64,000 nucleotides of DNA from Cyanobacteria bacterium FACHB-502. GTDB taxonomy: Bacteria; Cyanobacteriota; Cyanobacteriia; Elainellales; Elainellaceae. The stretch spans positions 62,001 through 126,000 of the forward strand of contig JACJNZ010000080.1 of assembly GCA_014695325.1 (NCBI GenBank), given 5' to 3'. Of the stretch, positions 16,063 to 24,856 are shown piece after piece (positions within the stretch are counted from its first letter, which is position 1; every line of letters begins with the position of its first letter). Below the pieces are notes generated by a model, which did not search any database, was not told the origin of the DNA, and saw nothing but the letters and a program-made list of their open reading frames with translations. Both the position numbers and the translations under genes were made by a program.

Positions 16063-16761
16063 ATGTTTCAGGACGTTCTTCGATCGATCAAACATTTCTG
16101 GCTACGGCGAATTTATCCTAGCCTTGCCAGTTTGATTGCGGCGATCGGCATGGTGGGCTTGATTAGCTGCTTATCGGTGCTGTGGCTAGTTGCCTATCTT
16201 AGCGACGAAATCCTAGAGCGCGAAAACTTTGCGTTTAACACTGCTTTTTTAAACTGGCTGCATCAGTTTACAAATCCGACGCTCGATCGCCTGATGCTGG
16301 CGATTACCCATCTGGGAAGTTGGCCGATCGTTGTGCCAATTCTCCTTACTGTTTTTTTAACGCTCTGGCTCAAGCGACAGCGACAGGAAGCACAGATTTT
16401 TCTGATTGCCAATATCGGTGCATTTATTCTCAAAAACGCGCTGAAGCTCTTTTTCAAAAATCCCCGTCCGGCGTTGTGGATGCGGCTAATCACTGAAACG
16501 TCTTACAGTTTTCCGAGCGGTCATGCGCTGGGGTCAATGGTGCTATACGGCATGATCGCATTTCTGCTTGCAAGGCACTTTCCAAAAAGAGCAGGCTGGT
16601 TTTATGGAATCGCAGCCGTGCTAACTGGGGCGATCGGCTTTAGTCGGCTGTATCTGGGGGTGCATTGGGTGACGGATGTTGTCGGCGGCTGGGGAATGGG
16701 ATTTTTGTGGCTGATGATTTGCGTGGTGATGCTGCGGTTAAAGCAACCGCTTGTGGTTTGA
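16063..16761 (+). CDS. PAP2-family membrane phosphatase
   Basis: 232 aa with about six membrane helices. The three phosphatase signatures are in order: KNALKLFFKNPRP (KxxxxxxRP), SFPSGHALG (PSGH) and SRLYLGVHWVTDVVGG (SRxxxxxHxxxD). It removes phosphate from lipid phosphates such as phosphatidate or undecaprenyl pyrophosphate; which one is not decided by sequence. ATG at 16063 gives a short cytoplasmic N-terminus. It is followed by a likely terminator. It may belong to the same stress-type plus-strand group as the SDR. Confidence 0.9.
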   Translation: MFQDVLRSIKHFWLRRIYPSLASLIAAIGMVGLISCLSVLWLVAYLSDEILERENFAFNTAFLNWLHQFTNPTLDRLMLAITHLGSWPIVVPILLTVFLTLWLKRQRQEAQIFLIANIGAFILKNALKLFFKNPRPALWMRLITETSYSFPSGHALGSMVLYGMIAFLLARHFPKRAGWFYGIAAVLTGAIGFSRLYLGVHWVTDVVGGWGMGFLWLMICVVMLRLKQPLVV

Positions 16762-16810
16762 TGGCGATAGCGATCGGAGTTTGAGATTTAGAAAGCAACA
16801 CAAGCTGAAA

Positions 16811-16842
16811 GCCCCTGGAATCAAAGAATTCAGGGGACTTTT
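16811..16842 (+). terminator. Probable terminator after the PAP2 gene
   Basis: cccctg (16812-16817) pairs with caggggg-like cagggg (16831-16836), with partial pairing inward, followed by acttttc. The T-tract is short. Confidence 0.45.
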
Positions 16843-16899
16843 CGCTAACAACGCCGCTAACAATGCAGGTGCGCTCGCAACTCGGACTGAGGATATTGC

Positions 16900-16939
16900 T
16901 TTAGCTCACTTGTTCATCTTGCTTATTTAGCTCACTTGT
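16900..16939. repeat. Duplicated 14-mer covering the stop codon of the membrane-protein gene
   Basis: tttagctcacttgt occurs exactly at 16900-16913 and 16926-16939. The second copy contains the TAA stop (minus strand, 16927-16929) plus the last codons; the first repeats them 26 bp further downstream. Confidence 0.85.
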
Positions 16940-18324
16940 CGATGCAGGACTTCGGTTCGTTCGGCGAGCTTCTCTCCGCCCGCTTCTGCCAGTGCCCGCA
17001 CATATTTCGACTTAAATTCTTCCAGCACATCGAGCAGTCTGGACTGAACTTCCTGCAAGGTTTTGTCCTGATCAAATTCTTCGGCGATCGCTTTCCGTAA
17101 ATTGTGCTGTAGGCGATCAGTAATTTCCTTGCCTTCTGAATCCGAGAGTGCGCCCCTCAGACTCTGATAAATTCCCTGCACTATTGAGTTAGACAACTGC
17201 TGCACCACTTGAGTCAAGATTCGTCCCACTCCCGGCATGTGATGAAGCTGGGAATACACGGTCATTTGTTCCAAAGTTCTGGTCAGGCTATGCTGGACCA
17301 GCTCCTCGATGTCGGGCTGAATGCGGGGCAGGATGTGATGCACGCTGGTGTCATAAAGCTGATCCGTAATAGCAACCATTTCCTGGGGATTAATCCCGTT
17401 TGTTGAGGAGTCCTGATCGGGTAAAGCAGACGATAGCCATTCGATCGGATTACCCTCGCGCAGGGACTCTTTCATCTGGTCAATAATTTGAATTCCCACA
17501 ATTCCGGCTAAATCGGCTCCGACGGTGACGATCGTATCTCGCTGTACCTGTACCCGGATTGGTTCCAGATCGAGTATATCGACTAGATACAGGCGCAGAG
17601 CAACCGGAATGACCCGCAGCCACCGCCAAAACGGAAGCAGTAACAGCAAGTCATACCATTCACGCAGTACCACATCGATCCAGGTTAAATCGGGATTACG
17701 ACGACGAATCAGGAGAATTCGCATCAGCATATCAACCGCAAAAATCAAAACAAACGGCAGATCAATCAGCCAGAAATAATCGATCGCTGCGCCCCAGGAG
17801 TTGACTCTGCGGTAATAGTTTGTCTGAAAAAATGGCTGAATCTGAGCATCCCAAAATGCGAGTTCCTGCTGCCATCCCTGCTGTTCGAGATATGCAGAAC
17901 TCCAGAATTGATCAAAAGCATCGCGGGTAAAGGGTTGCCCTGTTCTCGTCCGCATATTCTGCTGCACTGTTGCCAGTACTTCTTCTCCACGGGGCGCAGC
18001 AAAGGCTGTCGTTAACTGCTGGCTCAGGATTCGCAGTTCCTGCAGCGAGTCTTCCACTTGAGGTGACTGCAACTCGTATTCGGCAAACTGGCCCTTCAGG
18101 CGATCGACCTGCATCTGGTAATACTGAGTTTCAGGATGAACCTCAACCCCCTTTACCGGATCATAAATCTGAGTAATATCAGGTAAATATTGCCTGTACA
18201 CTGGACGCAGATTAAAGTAAGTCAGATCAAAAAAGACTAGCCCCAAATTAATCAGAGCAACGATCGCAATAATCAGCGCGGTGCGAGGATGACGGCGTTC
18301 AAAATCAGGCTTAAATTTAACCAT
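16927..18324 (-). CDS. Membrane protein of unknown function (channel-like core)
   Basis: 465 aa. Residues about 15-37 form a first membrane helix after a basic start. A mostly polar region of about 150 residues (probably periplasmic) follows. A block of closely spaced helices (WLIDLPFVLIFAVDMLMRILLI, WYDLLLLLPFWRWLRVIPVALR) is next, resembling S3-S4-like segments of ion channels with a run of Arg. The last about 200 residues are charged and helical, with no known domain. I recognise the general type as a conserved cyanobacterial membrane protein but no function. It is transcribed from a promoter region that carries an 11-bp repeat array. Confidence 0.65.
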   Translation of the reverse strand: MVKFKPDFERRHPRTALIIAIVALINLGLVFFDLTYFNLRPVYRQYLPDITQIYDPVKGVEVHPETQYYQMQVDRLKGQFAEYELQSPQVEDSLQELRILSQQLTTAFAAPRGEEVLATVQQNMRTRTGQPFTRDAFDQFWSSAYLEQQGWQQELAFWDAQIQPFFQTNYYRRVNSWGAAIDYFWLIDLPFVLIFAVDMLMRILLIRRRNPDLTWIDVVLREWYDLLLLLPFWRWLRVIPVALRLYLVDILDLEPIRVQVQRDTIVTVGADLAGIVGIQIIDQMKESLREGNPIEWLSSALPDQDSSTNGINPQEMVAITDQLYDTSVHHILPRIQPDIEELVQHSLTRTLEQMTVYSQLHHMPGVGRILTQVVQQLSNSIVQGIYQSLRGALSDSEGKEITDRLQHNLRKAIAEEFDQDKTLQEVQSRLLDVLEEFKSKYVRALAEAGGEKLAERTEVLHRQVS

Positions 18325-18354
18325 AGTCGCTTGGAATAACGGTACTCAACTGCT

Positions 18355-18408
18355 TACATCAGACCTGCATCAGGCTGCATCAGACTTGTATTAGGTCTGC
18401 ATCAGACG
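18355..18408. repeat. 5-unit, 11-bp tandem array upstream of the membrane-protein gene
   Basis: Units tacatcagacc, tgcatcaggc, tgcatcagact, tgtattaggtc and tgcatcagacg; four are 11 bp and one is 10 bp. The array starts 31 bp upstream of the minus-strand start codon at 18324. No coding frame covers it. Confidence 0.85.
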
Positions 18409-18527
18409 GCGCGAAAATCGGTGCGAATTTGCACCACGGTCTGACCTTCAGCTTCGATCGTTAATCCTCATGCTCGATCAGGCATCGTTCTGGAGTATTA
18501 CCCCCTTTCCTTAGCGCACCTGCTGAC

Positions 18528-21500
18528 CTAATTACCCACTCTCCTCACCACGCTCTCGATCGCCCTCACTAGCTCATCCGGGTCAACGGGCTTCACTAAA
18601 TGGCGAGCAAACCCAACAGCAAGTGCCTGCTGCTGGTCGAGTTCGCTAGCGTAGGCAGTGAGAGCGATCGCAGGCAAAAAACCATTTTTAAGCACGAGCG
18701 ATCGAATCTGGCGCATCAGGGTATAGCCATCTATTTCGGGCATTCCGATGTCGCTAATCAGCAAATCAAATTCCGATCGAGCGATCGCCTGAATTGCTGC
18801 TTTTGCTGAGCTAACCGCAATTGGAACCGCCCCCGATCGCTTGAGGGTAAAGGCAATGAGGTCACGGGTATCGTTGTCATCGTCCACGACCAGAACGCGC
18901 AGTCCAGTGAGGAGATGAGGCGGTGCGGGGGTGGGAAGATGATTTGCTCCCCATCCTGATGTTCTGCTGTCCCCATCTATTTCCCGATCGCCCAGACTTC
19001 TCAACAGGGGCAGTGTGACGATAAACGTTGTGCCTTTTCCCTCGCCTTCGCTGGTTGCTTTCACGGTTCCGCCGTGGAGTTCCACCAAATGCCGCACAAT
19101 CGCCAGCCCCAAGCCCAAGCCGCCAAATTTGCGCGTGGTTGCTCCGTCTTCCTGCCGGAAATAGTCAAACACATGGGGAAGAAAGTGGGGGTGGATGCCT
19201 TTTCCGGTATCGGTGACGGTGATTTGGGCGAGGGTGGGAATGGCGGACTGGCAGGGTAGAGAGGAGTCAGAGGAGGTTGTGTCTGCTGCTGTACTCGCTG
19301 CACGGTTCTCCAGCTCTCTATCTTTCCCTTTCCTCATTTCCCGATGCTTACTTTCCACCTGCTCTAGCGTGACCTGGATCCTGCCGCCATTCGGCGTGAA
19401 CTTGACAGCGTTTGAGAGCAAGTTCCAGATCACTTGCTGCAAGCGGTTTGGATCCCCTGAAACACAGGCAGCTATTGGAAGGAGATGGGTTTGAATTTGG
19501 ATTGATTTTGCTTCGGCGGCAAGGCGCACGGTTTCGATCGCCACTTCGATCGTTTCATTTAAATTCACCTGGCTCACATTCAGGCTGAGCCTGCCGCGCA
19601 GAATCCGGGAGACATCGAGCAGGTCTTCGATCAGCTGGGTTTGCAGTTTGGCGTTGCGTTCGATAATTTCAAGGGCGCGATCGGTTGCGGTTTGATCGAG
19701 CCGCTGTTCGCGCAGGAGTTTTGACCAGCCCAGAATCGGGTTGAGGGGCGATCGCAGTTCGTGAGACAGCACGGCGAGGAATTCGTCTTTGATCCGGTTG
19801 GCGGCTTCTGCCTGGGTGCGGGCAGTTTGCTCGGCGGCGTAGAGGTGTGAGTTTTCGATCGCTACCGATGCCATTTGAGCAAGCTGCATCAAAATATCTT
19901 CGTCGGCTGCGGTAAATTCTCCTTCATACTTATCGGAAAGCTGAATCAGACCGAGATTTTTACCATTTCTGCAAATCAGAGGGGCTGCTAGCCAGCCGCG
20001 CATCGGCGGATGTTCTTCAGTGTCGCTGCCAGAGTTTTGCCAGCAGGGATGTGCCTCTAGCTCTGCCTGGGTCATGCGAATAGGCTGATTGGTGTTGCAG
20101 ACGATCGCATAGATGCCTTCTTCGGAGAGATTTGCGGCGTAGTTCTTCCAGTCCCGATACTTTTTTGAGGTGGAGATGTTGTAAACTGCGCCTGCCAGCG
20201 TGTCTCCGGTTTTTAGCACGGTGACGGCTTGATGAGCACCGATAATCGATCGCGCCTGAGCCGTGATCACTTGCAGCACTTCTTCGACCGAAAGAACGGC
20301 ATTCACGGCGAGCGCTGCCTCGGTTAAGCCGCCAAGCTGCTGAGCATACTGCTGGGATTGTGCCAAAAGCCTTTCCCGTTCGGCTGCCTGGTTTTTTTGC
20401 TGGGTCACATCGGTCGCCACCCCATCCCAAAGAACTGAGCCATCCGGTTGGCGCTCGGGGCGAAAGGCATACCGCACCCACTTCAGCTTGCCTGACGGTA
20501 AGAGATAGCGACCTTCCCAGTGAATGGATTCTCCCGTGGCGATCGAAGTTTCAATCACCTGTTTTAGCTCTTCGCGATCGTCTGGGTGCAGCATTTGCCA
20601 CAGCACCGTCACATTCTGCTGAATGACTTCGGGTTCTACCTCAAACAGAGTACGGCAGCTCGGACTGATATAGGGCACGGAATCTACGCCCTCGGCAGTG
20701 CGAACATAGCGACAGATTGCACCAGGAACATTGTGCGCCAATCGCTGAAATCGGGCTTCGCTCTCGCACAGGGCACGCTGAGTTCGCAAACTTTCGACTG
20801 CAAACCAGATGCGATCGGCAACTTCTTCGATCAGGCGAATTTCTGCGGTTGTCCAGGGTCGGGGCTGCGTGTGGCTAAGGCTCAGCACGGCAACCAAATG
20901 ATTTTGCTTAATCAAAGGGACGGTCAGAGACGATCGCGTTTGTTCTGCCACCAGAGCTTCGCGGAAATGGGCACAGCGTGCATCGGTTGCGACATCTGCG
21001 ATTGCCACGGTTTGTCCCTGTCTCAAGTCATCCAGATAATCGGAGCCATAGTTTGACATTTGATACTGGGTGGCAGGGTTGATGACGCCGTGACAAATTT
21101 GCGGATGAATCATCAGCCATGTTTCGGAAGCATCGACTTCGCCATAAATACAGCGATCGATCTGAAAATAACGGCTTACCAGGGCAGCTGTCACCTGAAT
21201 TACCTGTTCCGGTTCGCTTAGAAGCCGCATCGAGTCATTCAGTTCCAGCAAAAACTGCTGCTGCTGCTCTAAAGACTTGCGGTTCGTGATGTCGTAAGCA
21301 CTGCCCAAAATTTGCTTCGGTTGTCCAGTTGCAGTGCGGCTAAAAACCGTATCCCTGCCGCTAAACCATCGCCACTCGCCGTTTCGGTGACGCATTCGGT
21401 ACTCGTTTTCGAGAAATTCTCCGTGCTGTAGCGACTGAAAGCGGGCGATGTGTTCCGGAAATTTGCTCAGATCCTCTGGGTGAATCAGCAAGGGAAGAAG

Positions 21501-22220
21501 ACGATCGCCCAATTCCTGAATTTCAGCCGGAGTGTAGCGGAGCAATCGATAAATTTGTGAACTGACATAAACGTTGCACTGTTCGATCAAATCATAAATA
21601 TAGAGGATGCCGGGTGTCGTCTCAGTAATTTGCTGAAGCAGCCATTGCTGTTCTCGCAACTGTTCCGTTCGCTGTCGCTGAATTACATTCTGTCGTTTTA
21701 CTTCGGTAATATCGCGCAGATAAATCGAAAGTTCTTCCGAGGATGGATAAGCACGTATTTCTAACCAAATCTGAAGCGATGCGATAAATGCTTCAAACTC
21801 GATCGATTCAGGATAATTACCTGCTGGTGATCTATCTGCTGGTGATCTATCTGCTGGTGATAATTGACTTTCTTCAACTGCCTGTCGAAGCTGCTGTCTA
21901 ATTTCTTCGGTGCCAGTTTCCTGAAATACGTCTTGCCATCTCTGACCCACTAACGATTCCGGCGATCGATGCAAAAGCTGCGCGGCGGCAGGGTTCACGT
22001 AAAAGATTGTCCAGCTTCCCTGCCCATCTTGCTTGCCAGCAGACAAATCGACTGCGATAAAAGCATCCGTCATTCGTTCTAAAACCTGGCGCGTCTGCGG
22101 ATGCATTGTTTTAACTGAAGTGGATGAAGCCGATCGCGATTCTCTGCTAAGCCTGGTTTTTTTCGCTTCACCGCTCGTATTGCTCTCGTCGTTCCCGGCA
22201 TTATTCACAGAGTGATTCAC
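18528..22220 (-). CDS. Hybrid sensor histidine kinase with PAS, GAF and receiver domains
   Basis: 1230 aa, soluble. Order: Ser-rich N-terminus; PAS about 40-175; PAS about 190-318; GAF about 325-480; PAS about 490-610; GAF about 625-795; HisKA with His820 in LSHELRSPLNP; HATPase about 915-1072 (N-box Asn933/937, DTGKGI, GLGLGLAIV); receiver 1107-1228 with Asp1157 in ISDIGMPE and Lys1210. A poorly conserved insert (about 955-995, Ser/Asp-rich) lies inside the ATPase domain. The GAFs lack an obvious CBCR Cys-His motif, so a bilin is not supported. The GTG start at 22220 has GAGGAAAG just upstream. No partner regulator is adjacent; uvsE and dps follow divergently. The signal is unknown. Confidence 0.92.
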   Translation of the reverse strand: MNHSVNNAGNDESNTSGEAKKTRLSRESRSASSTSVKTMHPQTRQVLERMTDAFIAVDLSAGKQDGQGSWTIFYVNPAAAQLLHRSPESLVGQRWQDVFQETGTEEIRQQLRQAVEESQLSPADRSPADRSPAGNYPESIEFEAFIASLQIWLEIRAYPSSEELSIYLRDITEVKRQNVIQRQRTEQLREQQWLLQQITETTPGILYIYDLIEQCNVYVSSQIYRLLRYTPAEIQELGDRLLPLLIHPEDLSKFPEHIARFQSLQHGEFLENEYRMRHRNGEWRWFSGRDTVFSRTATGQPKQILGSAYDITNRKSLEQQQQFLLELNDSMRLLSEPEQVIQVTAALVSRYFQIDRCIYGEVDASETWLMIHPQICHGVINPATQYQMSNYGSDYLDDLRQGQTVAIADVATDARCAHFREALVAEQTRSSLTVPLIKQNHLVAVLSLSHTQPRPWTTAEIRLIEEVADRIWFAVESLRTQRALCESEARFQRLAHNVPGAICRYVRTAEGVDSVPYISPSCRTLFEVEPEVIQQNVTVLWQMLHPDDREELKQVIETSIATGESIHWEGRYLLPSGKLKWVRYAFRPERQPDGSVLWDGVATDVTQQKNQAAERERLLAQSQQYAQQLGGLTEAALAVNAVLSVEEVLQVITAQARSIIGAHQAVTVLKTGDTLAGAVYNISTSKKYRDWKNYAANLSEEGIYAIVCNTNQPIRMTQAELEAHPCWQNSGSDTEEHPPMRGWLAAPLICRNGKNLGLIQLSDKYEGEFTAADEDILMQLAQMASVAIENSHLYAAEQTARTQAEAANRIKDEFLAVLSHELRSPLNPILGWSKLLREQRLDQTATDRALEIIERNAKLQTQLIEDLLDVSRILRGRLSLNVSQVNLNETIEVAIETVRLAAEAKSIQIQTHLLPIAACVSGDPNRLQQVIWNLLSNAVKFTPNGGRIQVTLEQVESKHREMRKGKDRELENRAASTAADTTSSDSSLPCQSAIPTLAQITVTDTGKGIHPHFLPHVFDYFRQEDGATTRKFGGLGLGLAIVRHLVELHGGTVKATSEGEGKGTTFIVTLPLLRSLGDREIDGDSRTSGWGANHLPTPAPPHLLTGLRVLVVDDDNDTRDLIAFTLKRSGAVPIAVSSAKAAIQAIARSEFDLLISDIGMPEIDGYTLMRQIRSLVLKNGFLPAIALTAYASELDQQQALAVGFARHLVKPVDPDELVRAIESVVRRVGN
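21821..21865. repeat. 3 x 15-bp tandem repeat inside the kinase gene
   Basis: ctgctggtgatctat twice, then ctgctggtgataatt. It encodes the peptide SPADRSPADRSPAG in a linker within the first PAS region (residues 121-134), in frame. Confidence 0.85.
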
Positions 22221-22751
22221 AGTTCTTTCCTCGCTGCTTCTTTTTTGATGCTTCAGGAAAGCGAGAATTGCCAGAAAAGACCGGACGAATTAGTTTGTCC
22301 GTGTGGGGGATAAAGCATAAACATAAAACGAGACAGGCTTTTAGCAGTATCGCAAATCTGATGGGAGTTTTGTAACATTATCATCTAAAGGGTTTGCCTT
22401 TTTCTCTCTATCGTAAGTAGGAAGCTTCTCCTGTTCCTGTCAGCAATCTATCGGAAAGGTGATGTTCTTACAGAACAGGTTCGATAACTAAGTTGCCCAT
22501 CCAGATCTTGCAAAACTTCTGTTAAGCCAATCGCTGAAGCCGATCGTCTCAATTCATTTCTGTAACCCCCTCCCACCCGTTTCAAAAGGCTTCTCAAAAG
22601 ATAGAGGGCGATCGCGTTGCAGTCCGTTTAGCTTAAGGAAATGCGATTAAACCAAAGATAAAACGGAACTGAACGTTTAGAAACGTCTAGAAAACGATCT
22701 AGAAACTTAGAAAACGATCGCATCAAAGAATTGCACTGCGAGACTGCGTTT
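22221..22751. other. Divergent promoter region, sensor kinase / uvsE
   Basis: 531 bp with no recognised gene. It contains a cluster of tagaaaacgatc-like words close to uvsE (annotated separately). No LexA-type RGTAC box was recognised. Confidence 0.4.
22671..22720. repeat. Irregular direct repeats upstream of uvsE
   Basis: Five consecutive words gaacgttta, gaaacgtcta, gaaaacgatcta, gaaactta and gaaaacgatcgc. Unit length varies from 8 to 12 bp. They end 31 bp before the preferred uvsE start and could be a multi-site operator. Confidence 0.6.
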
Positions 22752-23828
22752 ATGGAGAACGAATCGACTGTTCAAACGTTGCCTGCGATGTCACCGCAAA
22801 CTAATCAAATCTTGCCTAAGTTGGGGCTGGTTTGCATTACGGCATCTAAAGATGTTCGGTTTAAAACAACAACCCGCAAACGGCTGCTGCAACTAGAACC
22901 GGAAACCCAGGCGCAAATTTTACGCGAACTCTATGCTGAGAACCTGCGACGATTAAGGGTGGCGATCGAGTTTTGCCACAGCCGCAATATTTCGCTGTAT
23001 CGTATGGGATCGGGAATGTTTCCCTTTGCAGACGATACGGTAGGAGAAGCCGTTTTACCAGAGTTTGCGGAGCCAATGCGGGCAGTGGGACAGCGGGCAA
23101 AACAGCTTGGCGTGCGGCTCGTGCTGCATCCCGATCAGTTTGTGGTGCTCAGCTCCGATCGCCCGGAAGTGATCGAAAACAGCATTAAAATTCTGGCAAC
23201 CCATGCGCGAGTGATGGATATGCTGGGGCAGCCCCAATCGAACTGGGCGTTAATGAATATCCACGGCGGCAAAGGCGATCGAGCAGAGCGGCTAATCGAC
23301 ACCATTCGCAGCTTGCCGGACAACATTCGATCGCGGCTCACGCTGGAAAACGATGAATATACCTATGATGCCCGCCAGATTTTTGAGATTTGTCAGGCGG
23401 CGGGGGTGGCAATGGTATTCGATGCCCACCATCATGTGATTCACGAGCAAGTAGACACCTACGAAGACCCTAGCGTGGCAGAAATGCTGGAAGCGGCTCG
23501 CCAAACCTGGACAAACCCTGAATGGCAGTTAGTGCATATTTCTAACGGCGACAAGTTCTTTCGCGATCAGCGTCACAGCGATTACATCACAATCATGCCG
23601 AGCTGCTATCGATCGGTTCCCTGGATCGAAATCGAAGCAAAGCAAAAAGAGGAAGCGATCGTCAAACTACAGCAAGAGTGGCTTTATGGTCCGCCCGATG
23701 CAATGGTGCAGTATGCGCCCGTGATTCCTGCTGAGCCGATCGACGAATTGATGATCGAGGATGAGCAGCCCGAAGTGATGGAACTATCGGCGGAAATCGA
23801 AGAAGCGATCGTTGAGCAAATGGTGTAG
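22752..23828 (+). CDS. uvsE: UV DNA damage endonuclease (UvsE/UvdE)
   Basis: 358 aa from ATG 22752. A TIM-barrel, metal-dependent nuclease that nicks 5' of UV photoproducts and starts an alternative excision repair pathway. Visible family features are LGLVCITASKDVRFKTTTRKRLL, YRMGSGMFPFAD, LVLHPDQFVVLSS, MNIHGGKGDR, LTLENDEYTYD, MVFDAHHHVIH and ISNGDKFFRDQRHSDYI, with the His/Glu/Asp ligands of the three-metal site. The C-terminal about 55 residues are acidic and not conserved. A TTG seven codons earlier is possible. It is followed 96 bp later by dps in the same direction, suggesting a UV/oxidative protection pair. Confidence 0.93.
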   Translation: MENESTVQTLPAMSPQTNQILPKLGLVCITASKDVRFKTTTRKRLLQLEPETQAQILRELYAENLRRLRVAIEFCHSRNISLYRMGSGMFPFADDTVGEAVLPEFAEPMRAVGQRAKQLGVRLVLHPDQFVVLSSDRPEVIENSIKILATHARVMDMLGQPQSNWALMNIHGGKGDRAERLIDTIRSLPDNIRSRLTLENDEYTYDARQIFEICQAAGVAMVFDAHHHVIHEQVDTYEDPSVAEMLEAARQTWTNPEWQLVHISNGDKFFRDQRHSDYITIMPSCYRSVPWIEIEAKQKEEAIVKLQQEWLYGPPDAMVQYAPVIPAEPIDELMIEDEQPEVMELSAEIEEAIVEQMV

Positions 23829-23924
23829 CAAATACAAGAAAAACTGATCTCTCTGTAGGTTGATGCTCTTTCGAGGGGAAATTTGTTGAACTGGTAACTG
23901 GAGTGATTGTTAGGAACTTAAGCG

Positions 23925-24470
23925 ATGATACGTAAGATTAACATTGGTTTAACAGAAGAGCAGCGTCAAGGCGTAATCGAGCTGCTGAATCAGGATTTGT
24001 CGAGTACCTATTTGCTGCTGGTCAAAACCAGAAAATTCCATTGGGACGTGGTTGGTCCTCAGTTCCGCTCTCTGCATCAGATGTGGGATGAGCAGTATCA
24101 AATTCTGACGGAAAATATCGATGCCATTGCTGAGCGAATTCGTGCGCTGGGCGGCTACCCGATCGGGACTGCCGCTGGTTTCGTAGAGAAGTCTCTGATC
24201 AAAGAAGAGCCGGGTCAAATTCCTTTGGCAACCGACATGGTGCTGCGACTGGTAGATGACCATGAGCAAATTATTCGCAGCTTGCGTGGGCACATCGACC
24301 AGTGTGGCGATGACTTTCACGATCAAGGTACAGCTGACTTCCTAACCGCCATTATGGAACAGCACGAAGAAATGGCATGGATGCTGCGCTCCTTTGTTGA
24401 AGGTCAGTCGCTTCAGCCAGATGGCTCTGTGTACGGTGACGATCGGATGAAGTCTGCGGCAACGGTGTAG
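23925..24470 (+). CDS. dps: Dps family DNA-binding / iron-storage protein
   Basis: 181 aa, the normal size. A ferritin-like four-helix bundle; the ferroxidase ligands are visible in KTRKFHWDVVGPQF and SLHQMWDEQYQILTENIDAIAERIRALGG (His, Asp and Glu), then TADFLTAIMEQHEEMAWMLRSF. Dps dodecamers oxidise Fe(II) with H2O2 and shield DNA. AGGA lies 9 bases before the ATG. It is likely induced by oxidative stress, and its position after uvsE fits a protection role. Downstream lies a spacer with two tandem arrays. Confidence 0.95.
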   Translation: MIRKINIGLTEEQRQGVIELLNQDLSSTYLLLVKTRKFHWDVVGPQFRSLHQMWDEQYQILTENIDAIAERIRALGGYPIGTAAGFVEKSLIKEEPGQIPLATDMVLRLVDDHEQIIRSLRGHIDQCGDDFHDQGTADFLTAIMEQHEEMAWMLRSFVEGQSLQPDGSVYGDDRMKSAATV

Positions 24471-24578
24471 TCAATACACGGCGACGCCAACTTGAAACAG
24501 CAAAGTTAAACAGACGGTGATGGTTATTTTACTAAGGCATTATCGCTCTGTGATCAAGTTCGATCGGTCATTCAGTCC

Positions 24579-24655
24579 CATATTAAGCCACTATTGAGTC
24601 ACTATTGAGCTGATACTGAGCCGATCGTGGGCCCATACTAAGCCGATATTGAGAT
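24579..24655. repeat. 7 x 11-bp tandem array downstream of dps
   Basis: Seven head-to-tail units, each exactly 11 bp: catattaagcc, actattgagtc, actattgagct, gatactgagcc, gatcgtgggcc, catactaagcc and gatattgagat. Consensus NATANTGAGCC. A weaker eighth unit (cattcagtcc) may precede. The register never slips, although the sequence is degenerate. Confidence 0.9.
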
Positions 24656-24744
24656 AGCGTGAGTCGGACTGCTTGAACATCTAAATTCTTTTCTTTATCC
24701 AGGTCTCCTGATCGGTAAGATGAACCATTCAGGAGATTCTTTTT

Positions 24745-24839
24745 GTTCTGCAAACCGTCCTACATCCTGTTCTGCAAACCGTTTACAAATCGTTTTGCAT
24801 ACTGTTCTACATACCGTTCTGCAAATCGTTTTACACCTT
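24745..24839. repeat. 8 x 12-bp tandem array upstream of a small acidic ORF
   Basis: Eight head-to-tail units based on GTTCTGCAAACC: gttctgcaaacc, gtcctacatcct, gttctgcaaacc, gtttacaaatc (11 bp), gttttgcatact, gttctacatacc, gttctgcaaatc and gttttacacctt. The array ends 17 bp before the ATG at 24857. It differs in sequence from the 11-bp array 90 bp upstream. Confidence 0.9.
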
Positions 24840-24856
24840 AAGCCGAGACGAAAACT

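Noticed and set aside
18528-22220. Possible bilin-binding cyanobacteriochrome GAF in the large kinase
   Set aside because: Neither GAF shows the Cys-His chromophore motif or an Asp-x-Cys-Phe-type second Cys, so a bilin cannot be supported.
22671-22720. LexA/SOS box upstream of uvsE
   Set aside because: No RGTAC(N)DGTWCB-like dyad; only irregular direct repeats are visible.
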